Shown: positions 1 through 8,705 of the stretch, in pieces
Position numbering within the stretch: position 1 is the stretch's first letter
Layout: the number at the start of each line of letters is the position of its first letter
DNA from: JAVKBW01 sp040222995
GTDB lineage: Bacteria; Pseudomonadota; Alphaproteobacteria; UBA8366; Aestuariispiraceae
Assembly: GCA_040222995.1 (NCBI GenBank)
Contig: JAVKBW010000046.1
Location: 372,001 to 436,000, forward strand
Length of the DNA stretch: 64,000 bases
Reading direction: 5' to 3'
Notes under the pieces: generated by a model
Database searches by the model: none
What the model was told of the DNA's origin: nothing
What the model saw: the letters and a program-made list of their open reading frames with translations, nothing else
Translations under genes and position numbers: made by a program

Positions 1-492
1 GTACCGATCGGCGTGTGGCTGCTGGATGTGATTGATCCGGGTATCGTAAAAATTGGCGTCGGCGTGTTTCTCATTCTCTATACCAGCTACAGCCTGTTCG
101 TGAAGAACCCGCCCACTGTCAATGTCGACAGCAAGCTGGCCGACAGTGTTGCGGGTGGCGGCGGCGGCGTGCTGGCCGGGCTCGGCGGCTTTTCCGGCCC
201 GATACCGCTGATATGGACTCAAGTGCGCGGCCTGCCGAAACTGATCGCACGGGGCATTTATCAGCCATACAATCTGATCGTTCTGGCCTGTTCGGCGGCG
301 ATGCATGCGGCGGCCGGCAATGTTACGCCGCAGGTCGGAACGATGTTTCTGATCGCCCTGCCGGCGTCGACGGTCGGCGCAATGATCGGCCTGCGCGCGT
401 TTCACCGGATCAGCGAAAAACGGTTCAAGCAGTTGGTGCTGACACTGTTGTTCTGTTCCGGGGTTCTGCTGCTGGTGCGTCAGGCATTCTGA
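1..492 (+). CDS. TauE/SafE family membrane permease, C-terminal part
   Basis: The frame is open from the first base of the window, so the 5' end of this gene is missing. The visible ~163 residues contain at least three hydrophobic segments (near the start, around LIVLACSAAMHAAAG and at the C-terminus) and the glycine-rich stretch GGGGGVLAGLGGFSGPIPL followed by a charged loop, which is the half-repeat pattern of TauE/SafE (DUF81) permeases. Family members export sulfite, sulfoacetate or related anions; the substrate here cannot be told. It converges on the FAD oxidoreductase at 527-1882 with 34 bp between stops and no obvious terminator. Confidence 0.75.
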   Translation, partial: VPIGVWLLDVIDPGIVKIGVGVFLILYTSYSLFVKNPPTVNVDSKLADSVAGGGGGVLAGLGGFSGPIPLIWTQVRGLPKLIARGIYQPYNLIVLACSAAMHAAAGNVTPQVGTMFLIALPASTVGAMIGLRAFHRISEKRFKQLVLTLLFCSGVLLLVRQAF

Positions 493-526
493 CGGGGGCC
501 GCAGCGGCGAACGGCTTCCCGATGCC

Positions 527-1882
527 CTACAGATATTCATCCTGGATTTTGTAGCCGAAATAGGCGGCGCGCAGATAGGCAAGCCGCAGCCAGGGCAGCG
601 GAAACCGGCGCGGCGGCGTGCGGATCATGGCGGGCACGGCGTTCTCGACATCCGTATTCCCGGCGATCAGGCCGGCCAGCGTCGCGCCCGACCAGCTCGC
701 CATGGCGACCCCGTTGCCGTGATAGGCGAAGGCGGTCCAGGCGTTTTCCATCGTGTCGATACGCCCGACATAGGGCACCAGATCGGCGGCGAGACAAACG
801 AATCCCGACCAGTTGTATTCGATCGGAACATCCTTCCAGGCCGGGTACATGCGGTTGAAATCGGCGATCAGGTGTCCCCGTGTCGCCAGACGTCCTTCCG
901 GCGAGGCGTCGATGCCGCCACGGCCGCCGAACATGAATCGGTTGTCCGGCAGCAACCGAAAATAATGCAGAAGCCGGCGGCTGTCGTATGACATCAGATC
1001 GCAGGACCAGCCCTGCGCCGCCTTTTCGTCTTCGGTCAGCGGCCGGGTGACGACAATGCTTGTCATGACCGGCAGGGCGCGTCCGGCCATCCAGTCCGGC
1101 AGGTTTTCCGAGGAATACCCGTTCGTGGCGAGAACCGCATGTTTGGCGTTTACCGTGCCTTTCGGCGTTTTCAGAACATGGCGGCCGTTCGCTTGAGTCC
1201 ATGAGGTGACCGGGCTGTCGCCATGCAGGGTGGCGCCGGCGGAAGCAGCGGCGTCGGCAAGGGCGCGGGCATAGCGCATCGGGTGCAGGGCGAAACCGCG
1301 TTTTGTCACCATTCCGGCGTGGAATTCCGGTCCGGAGGCGCCGAGTTCGGCCAGTCCGGCCTTGTCGTAGAAGGTACAGTCCTCGCCGAATTCCTCCATC
1401 TTGTGGCGTCGGTCAGCCTCCAGATCGGCGATGAACTTCGGACGGTGGGCGAGTTCGAGCTCGCCGTTACTGTGGGTCATGGCGTCGGTGCCAGTCTCTT
1501 CGAGAAAGCCGCGCACCTGATCGATCGCCTGCCACTGCGTGCGGACGAATTCCTGCGCTGCGTCACGCCCGTAACGGCGAACCATCGTGCTGTAGGGAAG
1601 CTTGGACGACCCGACACAGCAAAAGCCGCCGTTACGGCCCGATGCGCCCCAGCCGGGGGCGGCGGCGTCCAGCACCCGCACATCCATGCCGTAATCGCGC
1701 TCCAGCCGGTAGGCCGTCCACAGACCGGTGAACCCGCCGCCGATTACCGCGACATCGCAGGAAACCTCGCCCGTCAATTCCGCCGCCGAATGCCTGATCG
1801 CCGGTGCGGAAGCAGCCCAGTAGCTTTCGACCGGGTTGGCCGGGTCGAAGGCGGAGGCGTGATACAATCGCTTCAATTTCAT
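527..1882 (-). CDS. FAD-dependent amine oxidoreductase (DAO family, PuuB-like)
   Basis: A 451-residue flavoprotein of the D-amino-acid oxidase superfamily. The dinucleotide-binding motif VIGGGFTGLWTAYRLE lies near residue 50, followed by GASGRNGGF, which resembles the FAD-binding region of gamma-glutamylputrescine oxidase and related amine oxidases. The C-terminal YHGNGVAMASWSG is the typical second FAD contact. The start is taken as the ATG at 1882, preceded by GGTAGGTAAG; an ATG 15 bp upstream is also in frame. It is transcribed divergently from a class III aminotransferase across a 124-bp region containing a palindrome, and a polyamine ABC transporter follows, so oxidation of a polyamine or its gamma-glutamyl form is a reasonable inference. 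Substrate unproven. Confidence 0.8.
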   Translation of the reverse strand: MKLKRLYHASAFDPANPVESYWAASAPAIRHSAAELTGEVSCDVAVIGGGFTGLWTAYRLERDYGMDVRVLDAAAPGWGASGRNGGFCCVGSSKLPYSTMVRRYGRDAAQEFVRTQWQAIDQVRGFLEETGTDAMTHSNGELELAHRPKFIADLEADRRHKMEEFGEDCTFYDKAGLAELGASGPEFHAGMVTKRGFALHPMRYARALADAAASAGATLHGDSPVTSWTQANGRHVLKTPKGTVNAKHAVLATNGYSSENLPDWMAGRALPVMTSIVVTRPLTEDEKAAQGWSCDLMSYDSRRLLHYFRLLPDNRFMFGGRGGIDASPEGRLATRGHLIADFNRMYPAWKDVPIEYNWSGFVCLAADLVPYVGRIDTMENAWTAFAYHGNGVAMASWSGATLAGLIAGNTDVENAVPAMIRTPPRRFPLPWLRLAYLRAAYFGYKIQDEYL

Positions 1883-1935
1883 AAACTTACCTACCATTAA
1901 CTTAATTAAAACAGCAAGTTAAATAATGTAACTTG

Positions 1936-1949
1936 AATAAGCGCTTATT
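1936..1949. promoter_or_regulatory. Palindromic operator candidate, copy 1
   Basis: Perfect palindrome AATAAGCGCTTATT in the divergent region between the FAD oxidoreductase (-) and the aminotransferase (+). A second, longer copy (TGAATAAGCGCTTATTCA) sits at 8585-8602 between the TetR gene and the Rieske oxygenase gene. The shared core suggests that the TetR protein encoded at 7829-8506 binds both. This is inference from sequence identity and position. Confidence 0.6.
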
Positions 1950-2006
1950 TAGTGTAACATGGCTATCGTCTAACAATACAACCGTCTTTTCAATGGAGTT
2001 TTCCTA

Positions 2007-3431
2007 ATGTCTGCCGCCAATGAAGCAATCCGCCACAACCGCGAACTCAACGCGATTGAAAATGCTGCGCGGGATCATCTGATTCAGCCCTGGGAAGGAA
2101 TCTCCACCCTGGGCGAAGATGTCCGCACGGTGATCACGGGCGGCGATGGTATCTATCTGATCGACGGCGAGGGTAACCGGCTGATGGATGGCCCCGGCGG
2201 CATGTGGTGTGTGCAGATCGGCTACGGCCGGCAGGAAATGGCGGATGCGGTTGCCAAGCAGTCAATGTCGCTGCCCTACAATTCTCCCTGGAGCTCGACC
2301 AACAGCCCGGCCGCCAAACTGGCGAAACGGATTGCCGGACTGACGCCGGGCGACCTTAACCATGTCTTCTTCACCAACAGCGGGTCGACGGCAATGGATT
2401 CGGCGGTGCGTTTCGTGCACTTCTACAACAACGCCAAGGGCCGCAAGTCGAAGAAAATGGTGATTGCGCGGGACAAAGGCTATCACGGCAGCACCTATCT
2501 CGCGGCGTCTATTTCCGGCAAGGAACGCGACAAGAACTACTTCGATTTCGCGACCGACCGGGTCGTTCATATTTCCTGCCCGAATCCCTATCGCCGTCCG
2601 GACGGTATGAGCGTCGAGGATTTCTGCGATGCAAAGGTAAAGGAACTGGAAGACAAGATTCTGGAACTCGGGCCGGAAAATGTCGGCGCGTTCGTTGCCG
2701 AACCGATCATGGCGTCCGGCGGGCTGATCATTCCGCCGAAAGGCTACCATGCCAAGACGCTGGAAGTCTGCCGCAAGCATGACGTTCTGTACATTTCGGA
2801 CGAAGTCGTCACCGCCTTCGGCCGGCTTGGCGAATGGTTCGCCTCGGAGACGATTTTCGGAATCGTGCCGGACATGATCACCTTCGCGAAAGGCGTTACC
2901 TCCGGCTATCAGCCGCTGGGCGGCGTTGCGATCTCCGACCGCCTGCTGCAGGAGCTGAACGACCTCGACAAAGAGGATGTCACCTATTCGAACGGTTATA
3001 CCTATTCCGGCCACCCGGTCTGCTGCGCCGCGGCGATGACGAACCTCGACATCATCGAGCGCGAAGGCATCCTGGAGCATGTTCGTGAAGTCGGCCCGTA
3101 TTTCCAGAAGCGCCTGAAGGAACTGGAAGACCTGCCGATTGTCGGCGAGGTGCGCGGGCTCGGTCTGATGGGATGTGTCGAATGCGTTGCTGACCGGCAT
3201 TCGAAGAATGCGCTGGAGCTTGACAAGGAAGTCGGTTCGCGGATCGACAAGCATACGTTCAAACGCGGTCTGATCGTCCGGCCGATCATCAATATGTGCG
3301 TGATGTCGCCGGTTCTGACGATCACCAAGGCCGAGATCGACACGATGGTCGATATCCTGCGCGCCGGTATCGAGGACACGATGGACGAGCTGGAAGCCGA
3401 AGGCATCTGGAGCCGCGACAAGGCGGCGTAA
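2007..3431 (+). CDS. Class III aminotransferase (polyamine/omega-amino acid type)
   Basis: A full-length 474-residue fold-type I PLP enzyme. Visible landmarks are KGYHGSTYLAASISG, the cofactor aspartate region LYISDEVVTAFGRLG and the Schiff-base lysine at about residue 295 in ITFAKGVTSGYQPLGG. The family transfers amino groups from omega-amines (putrescine, beta-alanine, taurine, GABA, diaminobutyrate) to pyruvate or 2-oxoglutarate. The divergent FAD amine oxidase and the adjacent polyamine transporter make putrescine or a related diamine the likeliest donor, as in the SpuC group; diaminobutyrate from ectoine breakdown (DoeD role) is an alternative given doeAB at 57.5 kb. The ATG at 2007 follows the purine-rich GGAGTTTTCCTA. 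A strong hairpin lies downstream. Confidence 0.85.
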   Translation: MSAANEAIRHNRELNAIENAARDHLIQPWEGISTLGEDVRTVITGGDGIYLIDGEGNRLMDGPGGMWCVQIGYGRQEMADAVAKQSMSLPYNSPWSSTNSPAAKLAKRIAGLTPGDLNHVFFTNSGSTAMDSAVRFVHFYNNAKGRKSKKMVIARDKGYHGSTYLAASISGKERDKNYFDFATDRVVHISCPNPYRRPDGMSVEDFCDAKVKELEDKILELGPENVGAFVAEPIMASGGLIIPPKGYHAKTLEVCRKHDVLYISDEVVTAFGRLGEWFASETIFGIVPDMITFAKGVTSGYQPLGGVAISDRLLQELNDLDKEDVTYSNGYTYSGHPVCCAAAMTNLDIIEREGILEHVREVGPYFQKRLKELEDLPIVGEVRGLGLMGCVECVADRHSKNALELDKEVGSRIDKHTFKRGLIVRPIINMCVMSPVLTITKAEIDTMVDILRAGIEDTMDELEAEGIWSRDKAA

Positions 3432-3482
3432 GCCCTGTCTGGTCGAACCCGGCTAAAAAAACCCGACCCGATGAACGAGAAT

Positions 3483-3508
3483 CGGCCCGTCCCGGCAGGG
3501 ACGGGCCG
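3483..3508. terminator. Hairpin terminator between convergent genes
   Basis: Perfect 11-bp stem CGGCCCGTCCC / GGGACGGGCCG with a GGCA loop, between the convergent aminotransferase and permease genes. The flanking sequence is only moderately T-rich, so termination efficiency is uncertain, but position and stem strength fit a bidirectional terminator. Confidence 0.65.
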
Positions 3509-3541
3509 AATTCGTTTCCGGTCGACGGATGCGTCAGACGA

Positions 3542-4384
3542 TTATTCGTTCCCGCGTTCGGCCGCCTGGATCGCCTTCTCGTAACTCTTCTGCTGCCGCA
3601 GCATCAGGATGCCGGCGATCGCCACGCCGATTGCGACCGTGATGATGATGATTGTCGCCAGCGCGTTGATGTCAGGCCGCAGCCCCAGCCGAATCCGCGA
3701 GAAGATCAGGATCGGCAGCGTATTCGCCCCCGGCCCGGTCACGAAACTGGCGATAACCAGATCGTCCAGCGACAGGGTGAAGGCCAGAAGCCAGCCGGCG
3801 ATCATGCCCGGCGCGAGCCGGGGCAGGGTGATATCCCACAAAACCTTGAACGGTTTCGCGCCCAGATCCTGTGCCGCTTCTTCCAGCGTCTCGCCCATGC
3901 CGACCAGCCGCGATTGGATGATCACGGCGACATAGGCCAGCGAGAAGGTGATATGCGCGATGGTGATGGTGGTGAAGCCGCGCTGATCGGGCCAGCCGGT
4001 CAGATCCTTCAGCGTAATGAACAGCAGCAGCAGCGACAGACCGGTAATCACTTCCGGCATGACCAAAGGCGCCGACAGCATGCCGCCGAACAGGGTGCGT
4101 CCCTTGAAGCGGCCGAACCGCACCATCGCCAGACCGGCGAGGGTGCCCAGCAGAGTCGCGAAGGTAGCGTTCACCACGCCGACCTGCAGGCTGAGAACAA
4201 CCGCCTGCCAGACTTCCTCGCTGCGGAACAGTTCGGCATACCATTTGAAAGAAAACCCGCCCCATACAGGCACGATCTTGGAGGCGTTGAACGAATAGAT
4301 GACCAGTAGGATCATCGGGATATACAGAAACGCCATCCCGAGAACGAGCATCCAGGTCAGAAACGGAGACCGCTTGCTGTTCAT
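3542..4384 (-). CDS. potI: Polyamine-type ABC transporter permease (PotI/PotC-like)
   Basis: A 280-residue inner-membrane permease of the spermidine/putrescine importer class. It starts MNSKRSPFLTWMLVLG; six hydrophobic segments can be followed, and the EAA loop that docks on the ATPase is visible as EEAAQDLGAKPFKVLWDITL. The ATG at 4384 lies 2 bp after the stop of the upstream permease, so translation is coupled; the frame extends further upstream but that part overlaps the neighbour. It is the last gene of binding protein - ATPase - permease - permease. Substrate assignment to putrescine or a related polyamine rests on the family and on the adjacent amine-degrading enzymes. Confidence 0.88.
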   Translation of the reverse strand: MNSKRSPFLTWMLVLGMAFLYIPMILLVIYSFNASKIVPVWGGFSFKWYAELFRSEEVWQAVVLSLQVGVVNATFATLLGTLAGLAMVRFGRFKGRTLFGGMLSAPLVMPEVITGLSLLLLFITLKDLTGWPDQRGFTTITIAHITFSLAYVAVIIQSRLVGMGETLEEAAQDLGAKPFKVLWDITLPRLAPGMIAGWLLAFTLSLDDLVIASFVTGPGANTLPILIFSRIRLGLRPDINALATIIIITVAIGVAIAGILMLRQQKSYEKAIQAAERGNE

Positions 4385-4386
4385 CG

Positions 4387-5334
4387 CTAAACCCCTTCTG
4401 CCCGGGCCTGGTAGTACTGGTAGATCATCATCGGTACGACCAGCAGGATCAGCAGGCAAATCGCGACGGCGGACGCCACGGGCCAGTCGATGTTGGCGTT
4501 GAACTCGTTATACAGCAGACGCCCGATCATCAGCACGTTGCCGCCGCCCAGCAGATCGGGGATGACGTATTCCCCCGTCGCCGGGATAAACACCAGCAGA
4601 GAGCCGGCGATAATGCCTGGCGTCGTCAACGGCAGGGTCACGGTAAAGAAGGTGTTCATTGGTCGGGAACCGAGATCCGCCGCCGCTTCATTAAGCGTGT
4701 TGTCCAGCTTCTCCATATTCGCATATAGCGGCAGCACCATGAACGGAAGGTAAGTGTAGACGATGCCGACATAGACCGCGAAGGTCGTGTACAGCATGCG
4801 GATCGGTTCATCGATAATGCCGACCCACATCAGGAAACTGTTGATCGTTCCCTGATCGGACAGCAGACCCATCCAGGCGTAGACCCGCAGCAGGAACGAG
4901 GTCCAGAACGGCAGAATGATCGCCAGTAGCAGAAGGTTTTTCGTCGTCGGGCTGGACCGGACGATGCCGTAGGCGATCGGATAGCCGATCAGCAGGCACA
5001 GAATGGTCGATGTCGACGCGATCATGATCGAATTCAGGTAGGTGCTTACATACAGATCGTCTTCGAGAATGTAGGAAAAGTTATCGAAGACCACGCGAAC
5101 CGACATAATGGTGTCGCTGGTCCACTGGATCATCGGCGTGAAAGGCGGGCTGGCTATCGTGGTTTCCGCAACGCTGATCTTGGCGACGATAAAAAACGGC
5201 GCCAGAAAGAAGATCAGCAACCACGCATAGGGAATGAAGACGACTATCGATTTCCAGGTCGACTGTACCCAGCGCGAAAGACGCACGCTCGCCGGTGCAT
5301 TGCTTGCGGAATAGGAGGCCGCAACGTCGCTCAT
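4387..5334 (-). CDS. potH: Polyamine-type ABC transporter permease (PotH/PotB-like)
   Basis: A 315-residue membrane permease with a cytosolic N-terminus (MSDVAASYSASNAPASV), a first span around IPYAWLLIFFLAPFFIV and an EAA loop NEAAADLGSRPMNTFFTVTL. The chosen ATG at 5334 overlaps the ATPase stop in an ATGA, the usual coupled junction; 11 more in-frame codons upstream lie inside the ATPase gene and are rejected. Together with the following permease it forms the heterodimeric channel of a PotFGHI/SpuEFGH-like importer. Confidence 0.88.
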   Translation of the reverse strand: MSDVAASYSASNAPASVRLSRWVQSTWKSIVVFIPYAWLLIFFLAPFFIVAKISVAETTIASPPFTPMIQWTSDTIMSVRVVFDNFSYILEDDLYVSTYLNSIMIASTSTILCLLIGYPIAYGIVRSSPTTKNLLLLAIILPFWTSFLLRVYAWMGLLSDQGTINSFLMWVGIIDEPIRMLYTTFAVYVGIVYTYLPFMVLPLYANMEKLDNTLNEAAADLGSRPMNTFFTVTLPLTTPGIIAGSLLVFIPATGEYVIPDLLGGGNVLMIGRLLYNEFNANIDWPVASAVAICLLILLVVPMMIYQYYQARAEGV

Positions 5335-6470
5335 CGAGTCAACACGACCGCGCTGGCCGCTTCCCACGTAAGATAGACCTTTTCATCCCAGGTAATGCGA
5401 TGGCTTCGTTCTTTCGGGCGGGTATGGTTGTGTGCCGTAACATCGACGATTCCACCGTCATCAAGACGCACCTTGTATATGGAAACATCGCCCAGATAGC
5501 CGATATCGTCGACCATGCCCTGCATCTGGTTCGGTCCCGGCTTTTCCGGCGGCTGTTTGTTAAGCTGAATCTTTTCCGGCCGCAGCGCGACCCAGACGGT
5601 TGCGCCTTTTTTGACCGCCATCCCGTGATCGATGAAGAAAGAACCGACTTCGGTCGAGACCGTCAGATGATCGGCCGATTCTTCCTCGACCCGCCCTTCG
5701 AAGATATTCGCCGATCCGATAAAGGCGGCGACGGACCGGGATTCGGGAAACTCGTAAATCTCCGTCGGCGTGCCGACCTGTGCGAACTGTCCGGCATCCA
5801 TTACCGCAATCCGTGTCGACAGGGTCATGGCTTCTTCCTGGTCGTGTGTCACGACAACGAAGGTAATGCCGACTTTCTCCTGAATGTTCATCAACTCGAA
5901 CTGTGTCTGTTCGCGCAGTTTCTTGTCCAGCGCGCCCAGAGGTTCGTCCAGCAACAGCACCTTCGGTTCCTTGACCAGGGCGCGCGCCAGCGCGACCCGC
6001 TGCGACTGGCCTCCCGAAAGCTGATGCGGTTTGCGCTTCTTGAAATCCTGCAGCTCGACCAGCTTGAGAATTGCATCGACCCTGTCGTCGATTTCGCTTT
6101 TCGGTACCTTGCTTTGCTTCAGGCCGTAAGCGACGTTCTTTTCGACTGTCATATGCGGAAACAGCGCATAGGACTGAAACATCATGTTCGTCGGCCGTTC
6201 ATAGGGCGGCACTCCAGACATATCCACGCCATCGATGCTGATCGACCCGGATGTCGGCATCTCGAAGCCCGATAGCATCCGTAACAGCGTACTCTTGCCG
6301 CAGCCCGATCCGCCCAGAAGGCAGAAAAGCTCGCCCTGGAATATATCCAGATCGACATTGTTGACCGCGACAAAATCGCCAAATTTCTTGGTGACGCCGC
6401 GTACCTTGATGAAGGGTTCAGCACCCGGATCCATCCATGGCGCTTCATCGAACTCGTTTTTCTGAGCCAT
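5331..6470 (-). CDS. potG: Polyamine-type ABC transporter ATPase (PotG/PotA-like)
   Basis: A 379-residue ATPase with all core motifs: Walker A GGSGCGKST, signature LSGGQSQRVALARAL, Walker B VLLLDEPLGALD and switch histidine in VVVTHDQEEAM. About 130 C-terminal residues after the nucleotide-binding domain form the TOBE-type regulatory region of polyamine importers. The start is the ATG at 6470 (MAQKNEF), preceded by GGGGGAG; a TTG five codons upstream lacks a ribosome site. A hairpin at 6503-6530 separates it from the binding-protein gene, probably lowering its expression relative to that gene. Confidence 0.9.
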   Translation of the reverse strand: MAQKNEFDEAPWMDPGAEPFIKVRGVTKKFGDFVAVNNVDLDIFQGELFCLLGGSGCGKSTLLRMLSGFEMPTSGSISIDGVDMSGVPPYERPTNMMFQSYALFPHMTVEKNVAYGLKQSKVPKSEIDDRVDAILKLVELQDFKKRKPHQLSGGQSQRVALARALVKEPKVLLLDEPLGALDKKLREQTQFELMNIQEKVGITFVVVTHDQEEAMTLSTRIAVMDAGQFAQVGTPTEIYEFPESRSVAAFIGSANIFEGRVEEESADHLTVSTEVGSFFIDHGMAVKKGATVWVALRPEKIQLNKQPPEKPGPNQMQGMVDDIGYLGDVSIYKVRLDDGGIVDVTAHNHTRPKERSHRITWDEKVYLTWEAASAVVLTR

Positions 6471-6502
6471 CGGCTCCCCCGACAATGCTGTTAAAGGAAA
6501 AC

Positions 6503-6530
6503 CGGCGACGTTTCCCCGGAAACGCCGCCG
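6503..6530 (-). terminator. Intra-operon attenuating hairpin
   Basis: On the minus strand a 13-bp stem (one G-U pair) with a two-base loop is followed by GTTTTCCTTT. It lies between the binding-protein gene and the ATPase gene. Partial termination here would give an excess of periplasmic binding protein over membrane components, a common arrangement in ABC import operons. Confidence 0.6.
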
Positions 6531-6550
6531 ATTAATTCCTTGCTAGCCGA

Positions 6551-7663
6551 TCAACTGCCGGCCTTGAAGTTTGTCCAGGTTCGCGTACGAACCCGCATGG
6601 CCTTCGAAGGCAGGGGGTTAAGTGTGTACATCTTCGACACGGCTTCCGGCGACGGATACGAAGCGGGATTGCTGGTCACAGCTTCGTCAATCATCGGAAC
6701 GGCGTCCTTGTTCGCCGATGCATACCATGTGTAGTTACTGTCGGCTGCCGCGACTTCCGGCCGCATCATGTAGTTCAGGAACTTGTGGGCGGCTTCGATG
6801 TTCTGAGCGTCGGACGGAATGATCCATCCGTCGATCCAGAGTTGCGCCGTTCCCTGTCCGGGGGGCTGGAAGAAATCAAGCACAACGCCGGTATTGGCTT
6901 CTTCCGCACCCGACATCGCCAGCAGGCCGTCCGGGCCCCAGGTGACGGCAACGCAAAATTCCTTCTGCGGCATACGCTGATAGGCGTAGTTGTCGAATGT
7001 TTTGACATACGGACGAATGGCGAGAAGCAGTTCTTCCGCCTTCTTGTAATCGTCGGCATTGGTCGAATCCGGCTGCAGACCGAGATGGGCAAGAGCCATC
7101 GGCACGATATCGCCCGGGGAGTCGAGGAGCGACACGCCGCATTTCGCCAGCTCTTTCATGCTGTTCGGATCGAAGATCATATCCATCGAACCGATCGGCG
7201 CATCCGGATAGGTTTCCAGCACCAGTTCCTTGTTATAGGTCACGCCATGCGTGCCCCACATGAAAGGAACGATGTGTTCGTTACCCGGATCCCACTTCGA
7301 GGAGATCTGCTCCATCAGTTCCGGCATCATGTGCTTGAAGTTCGGCAATTTCGATTTGTCGAGCTTCCTGACAATGCCGGCCGGAATCAGACGGGCGACG
7401 CTGCTGCTTGAATGCGAGACGACATCGTAACCGGAATTGCCTGCCAGCAATTTGGCGTCAATCGCTTCGACCGAGTCGTAGTTATCGTAGATGACCTTAA
7501 TGCCGAATTCATTTTCAAAATTCGAAATTGTATCTTCTGCAATATACTCGGCCCAGTTCGTCACTCGCAGGACGTTATCCTGTGCGTTGGCCGCACTAAC
7601 GCCAACTATGCTGGCGACAGCGCCAACAAGTATTGTCTTAAGTAGAGATGCTTTGTTTGGCAT
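6551..7663 (-). CDS. potF: Periplasmic polyamine-binding protein (PotF/SpuD-like)
   Basis: A 370-residue solute-binding protein with a clear Sec signal peptide (residues ~1-27, ending SAANAQ) and the mature start DNVLRVTNWAEYIAEDTI, the hallmark opening of PotD/PotF proteins. Later WGTHGVTYNKE and TWGPDGLLAM correspond to family ligand-lobe segments. It delivers polyamine to the permease/ATPase complex encoded downstream. The ATG follows AGGAGAGT. It is first in the operon; the upstream 165 bp should hold the promoter and includes an inverted repeat at 7719-7734. Confidence 0.9.
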   Translation of the reverse strand: MPNKASLLKTILVGAVASIVGVSAANAQDNVLRVTNWAEYIAEDTISNFENEFGIKVIYDNYDSVEAIDAKLLAGNSGYDVVSHSSSSVARLIPAGIVRKLDKSKLPNFKHMMPELMEQISSKWDPGNEHIVPFMWGTHGVTYNKELVLETYPDAPIGSMDMIFDPNSMKELAKCGVSLLDSPGDIVPMALAHLGLQPDSTNADDYKKAEELLLAIRPYVKTFDNYAYQRMPQKEFCVAVTWGPDGLLAMSGAEEANTGVVLDFFQPPGQGTAQLWIDGWIIPSDAQNIEAAHKFLNYMMRPEVAAADSNYTWYASANKDAVPMIDEAVTSNPASYPSPEAVSKMYTLNPLPSKAMRVRTRTWTNFKAGS

Positions 7664-7718
7664 TCATACTCTCCTGTTTTCAGTTTTCATTTCTCTAGCG
7701 TCTACGGCGCTATTGTTT

Positions 7719-7734
7719 TTGCAGGCTACTGCAA
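7719..7734. promoter_or_regulatory. Inverted repeat upstream of the polyamine-binding protein gene
   Basis: TTGCAG-GCTA-CTGCAA, a 6+4+6 inverted repeat about 56 bp upstream of the potF start. It could be an operator for the transporter operon. No matching regulator can be named, and the AATAAGCGCTTATT palindrome seen at the two neighbouring amine loci is absent here. Confidence 0.3.
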
Positions 7735-7828
7735 TGCTGTTGCAACGCCAAGCCTGCATTTTCCGTTCCGGCATGACCTAGGTCATACGCCGCCTGACCG
7801 GAAACGGGTATTGAAAATCGATCGTCTG

Positions 7829-8506
7829 TCAGCTCGCTTTCCTCTTTGGTCCCGCCAGCGCCTTGTCTGCTTGCACCGCGATCATCTCCGAGAACACGGG
7901 AAACAGGCGGGCCAGTTGCCCGAAGGCGACCCGCATGGCGTCCTTCCGTCCAAACTCCTTGTAGTTGATCAGCAGGCTTTGCATCAGTCCATCGCACAGA
8001 CCGTCGATCATCAGCGCGACGTCCGGCGCGTCTTCAGGATCCTGGCCTGATTGTTCGAGCAGACGGAAACACTCTCGCTCCATGGCATCGCACCGCTCCT
8101 GATCGCCGGCGCCGCATATTTCCAGATAGGTCGGCTGCGATTTCGCTTCGCCCCAGAAGGCGAACCACACGCCGATCCGTTTCCGGCTACAAACGCTTTT
8201 ATGGAAGTACGCCTCGACCAGCGTGCATACCCGCTCGACGGGATGACTGCCGACATTCTGCAGCGCCTGTTTCCAGTTGTTATCGTATTCGTCGTTCAGG
8301 CAGCGGAGGGCTTCGGTCAGCAGCGCATCTTTCGATTTAAAATGGAAGACCAGGCTTGCCTGCGAGAGTCCGGCTTTCTTTGCAACGGTTGCCAGTGTTG
8401 TGTCGGCCAGACCATTTTCCGCGATGGAATCCAGCGCGGCATCCAGTATCTGGTGCCGCCGCGCATCCCGCGTTTTCTCTCTGTTTAAAGCCGATTTTAA
8501 CGCCAA
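7829..8506 (-). CDS. TetR-family repressor (BetI-like)
   Basis: A ~225-residue regulator with an N-terminal TetR helix-turn-helix: RRHQILDAALDSIAENGLAD, then TTLATVAKKAGLSQASL and the closing VFHFKSKDALLTEAL. The effector domain contains residues in the pattern of BetI-type choline/betaine-pathway repressors, but the ligand is unknown. No good ATG exists; a TTG at 8506 preceded by AGGAACGGG is preferred over a TTG 60 bp upstream, which would add an implausible hydrophobic AT-rich leader. It is divergent from the Rieske oxygenase gene with an 18-bp palindrome in between, and that palindrome also occurs at 1936-1949, pointing to a small amine-catabolism regulon. Confidence 0.8.
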   Translation of the reverse strand: MALKSALNREKTRDARRHQILDAALDSIAENGLADTTLATVAKKAGLSQASLVFHFKSKDALLTEALRCLNDEYDNNWKQALQNVGSHPVERVCTLVEAYFHKSVCSRKRIGVWFAFWGEAKSQPTYLEICGAGDQERCDAMERECFRLLEQSGQDPEDAPDVALMIDGLCDGLMQSLLINYKEFGRKDAMRVAFGQLARLFPVFSEMIAVQADKALAGPKRKAS

Positions 8507-8584
8507 TCGCCCGTTCCTGTGTTTCTGAATTTTACAAACAATAACAATAAAAAATATATATTGCAATGTATTATGAGAAATAAC

Positions 8585-8602
8585 TGAATAAGCGCTTATT
8601 CA
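8585..8602. promoter_or_regulatory. Palindromic operator candidate, copy 2
   Basis: Perfect 18-bp palindrome TGAATAAGCGCTTATTCA in the divergent region between the TetR gene (-) and the Rieske oxygenase gene (+). TetR proteins commonly bind such sites beside their own gene. The inner 14 bp are identical to the copy at 1936-1949. Confidence 0.7.
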
Positions 8603-8705
8603 ATTTTCTGGACAAACCGGACGTGATGTGGCATAGTCCCCGCAGATTGGAGGGCACAAGCCTTCCTTTCCGAAATAAAAGCATTGAAAATCAAGGAAGA
8701 CGATT

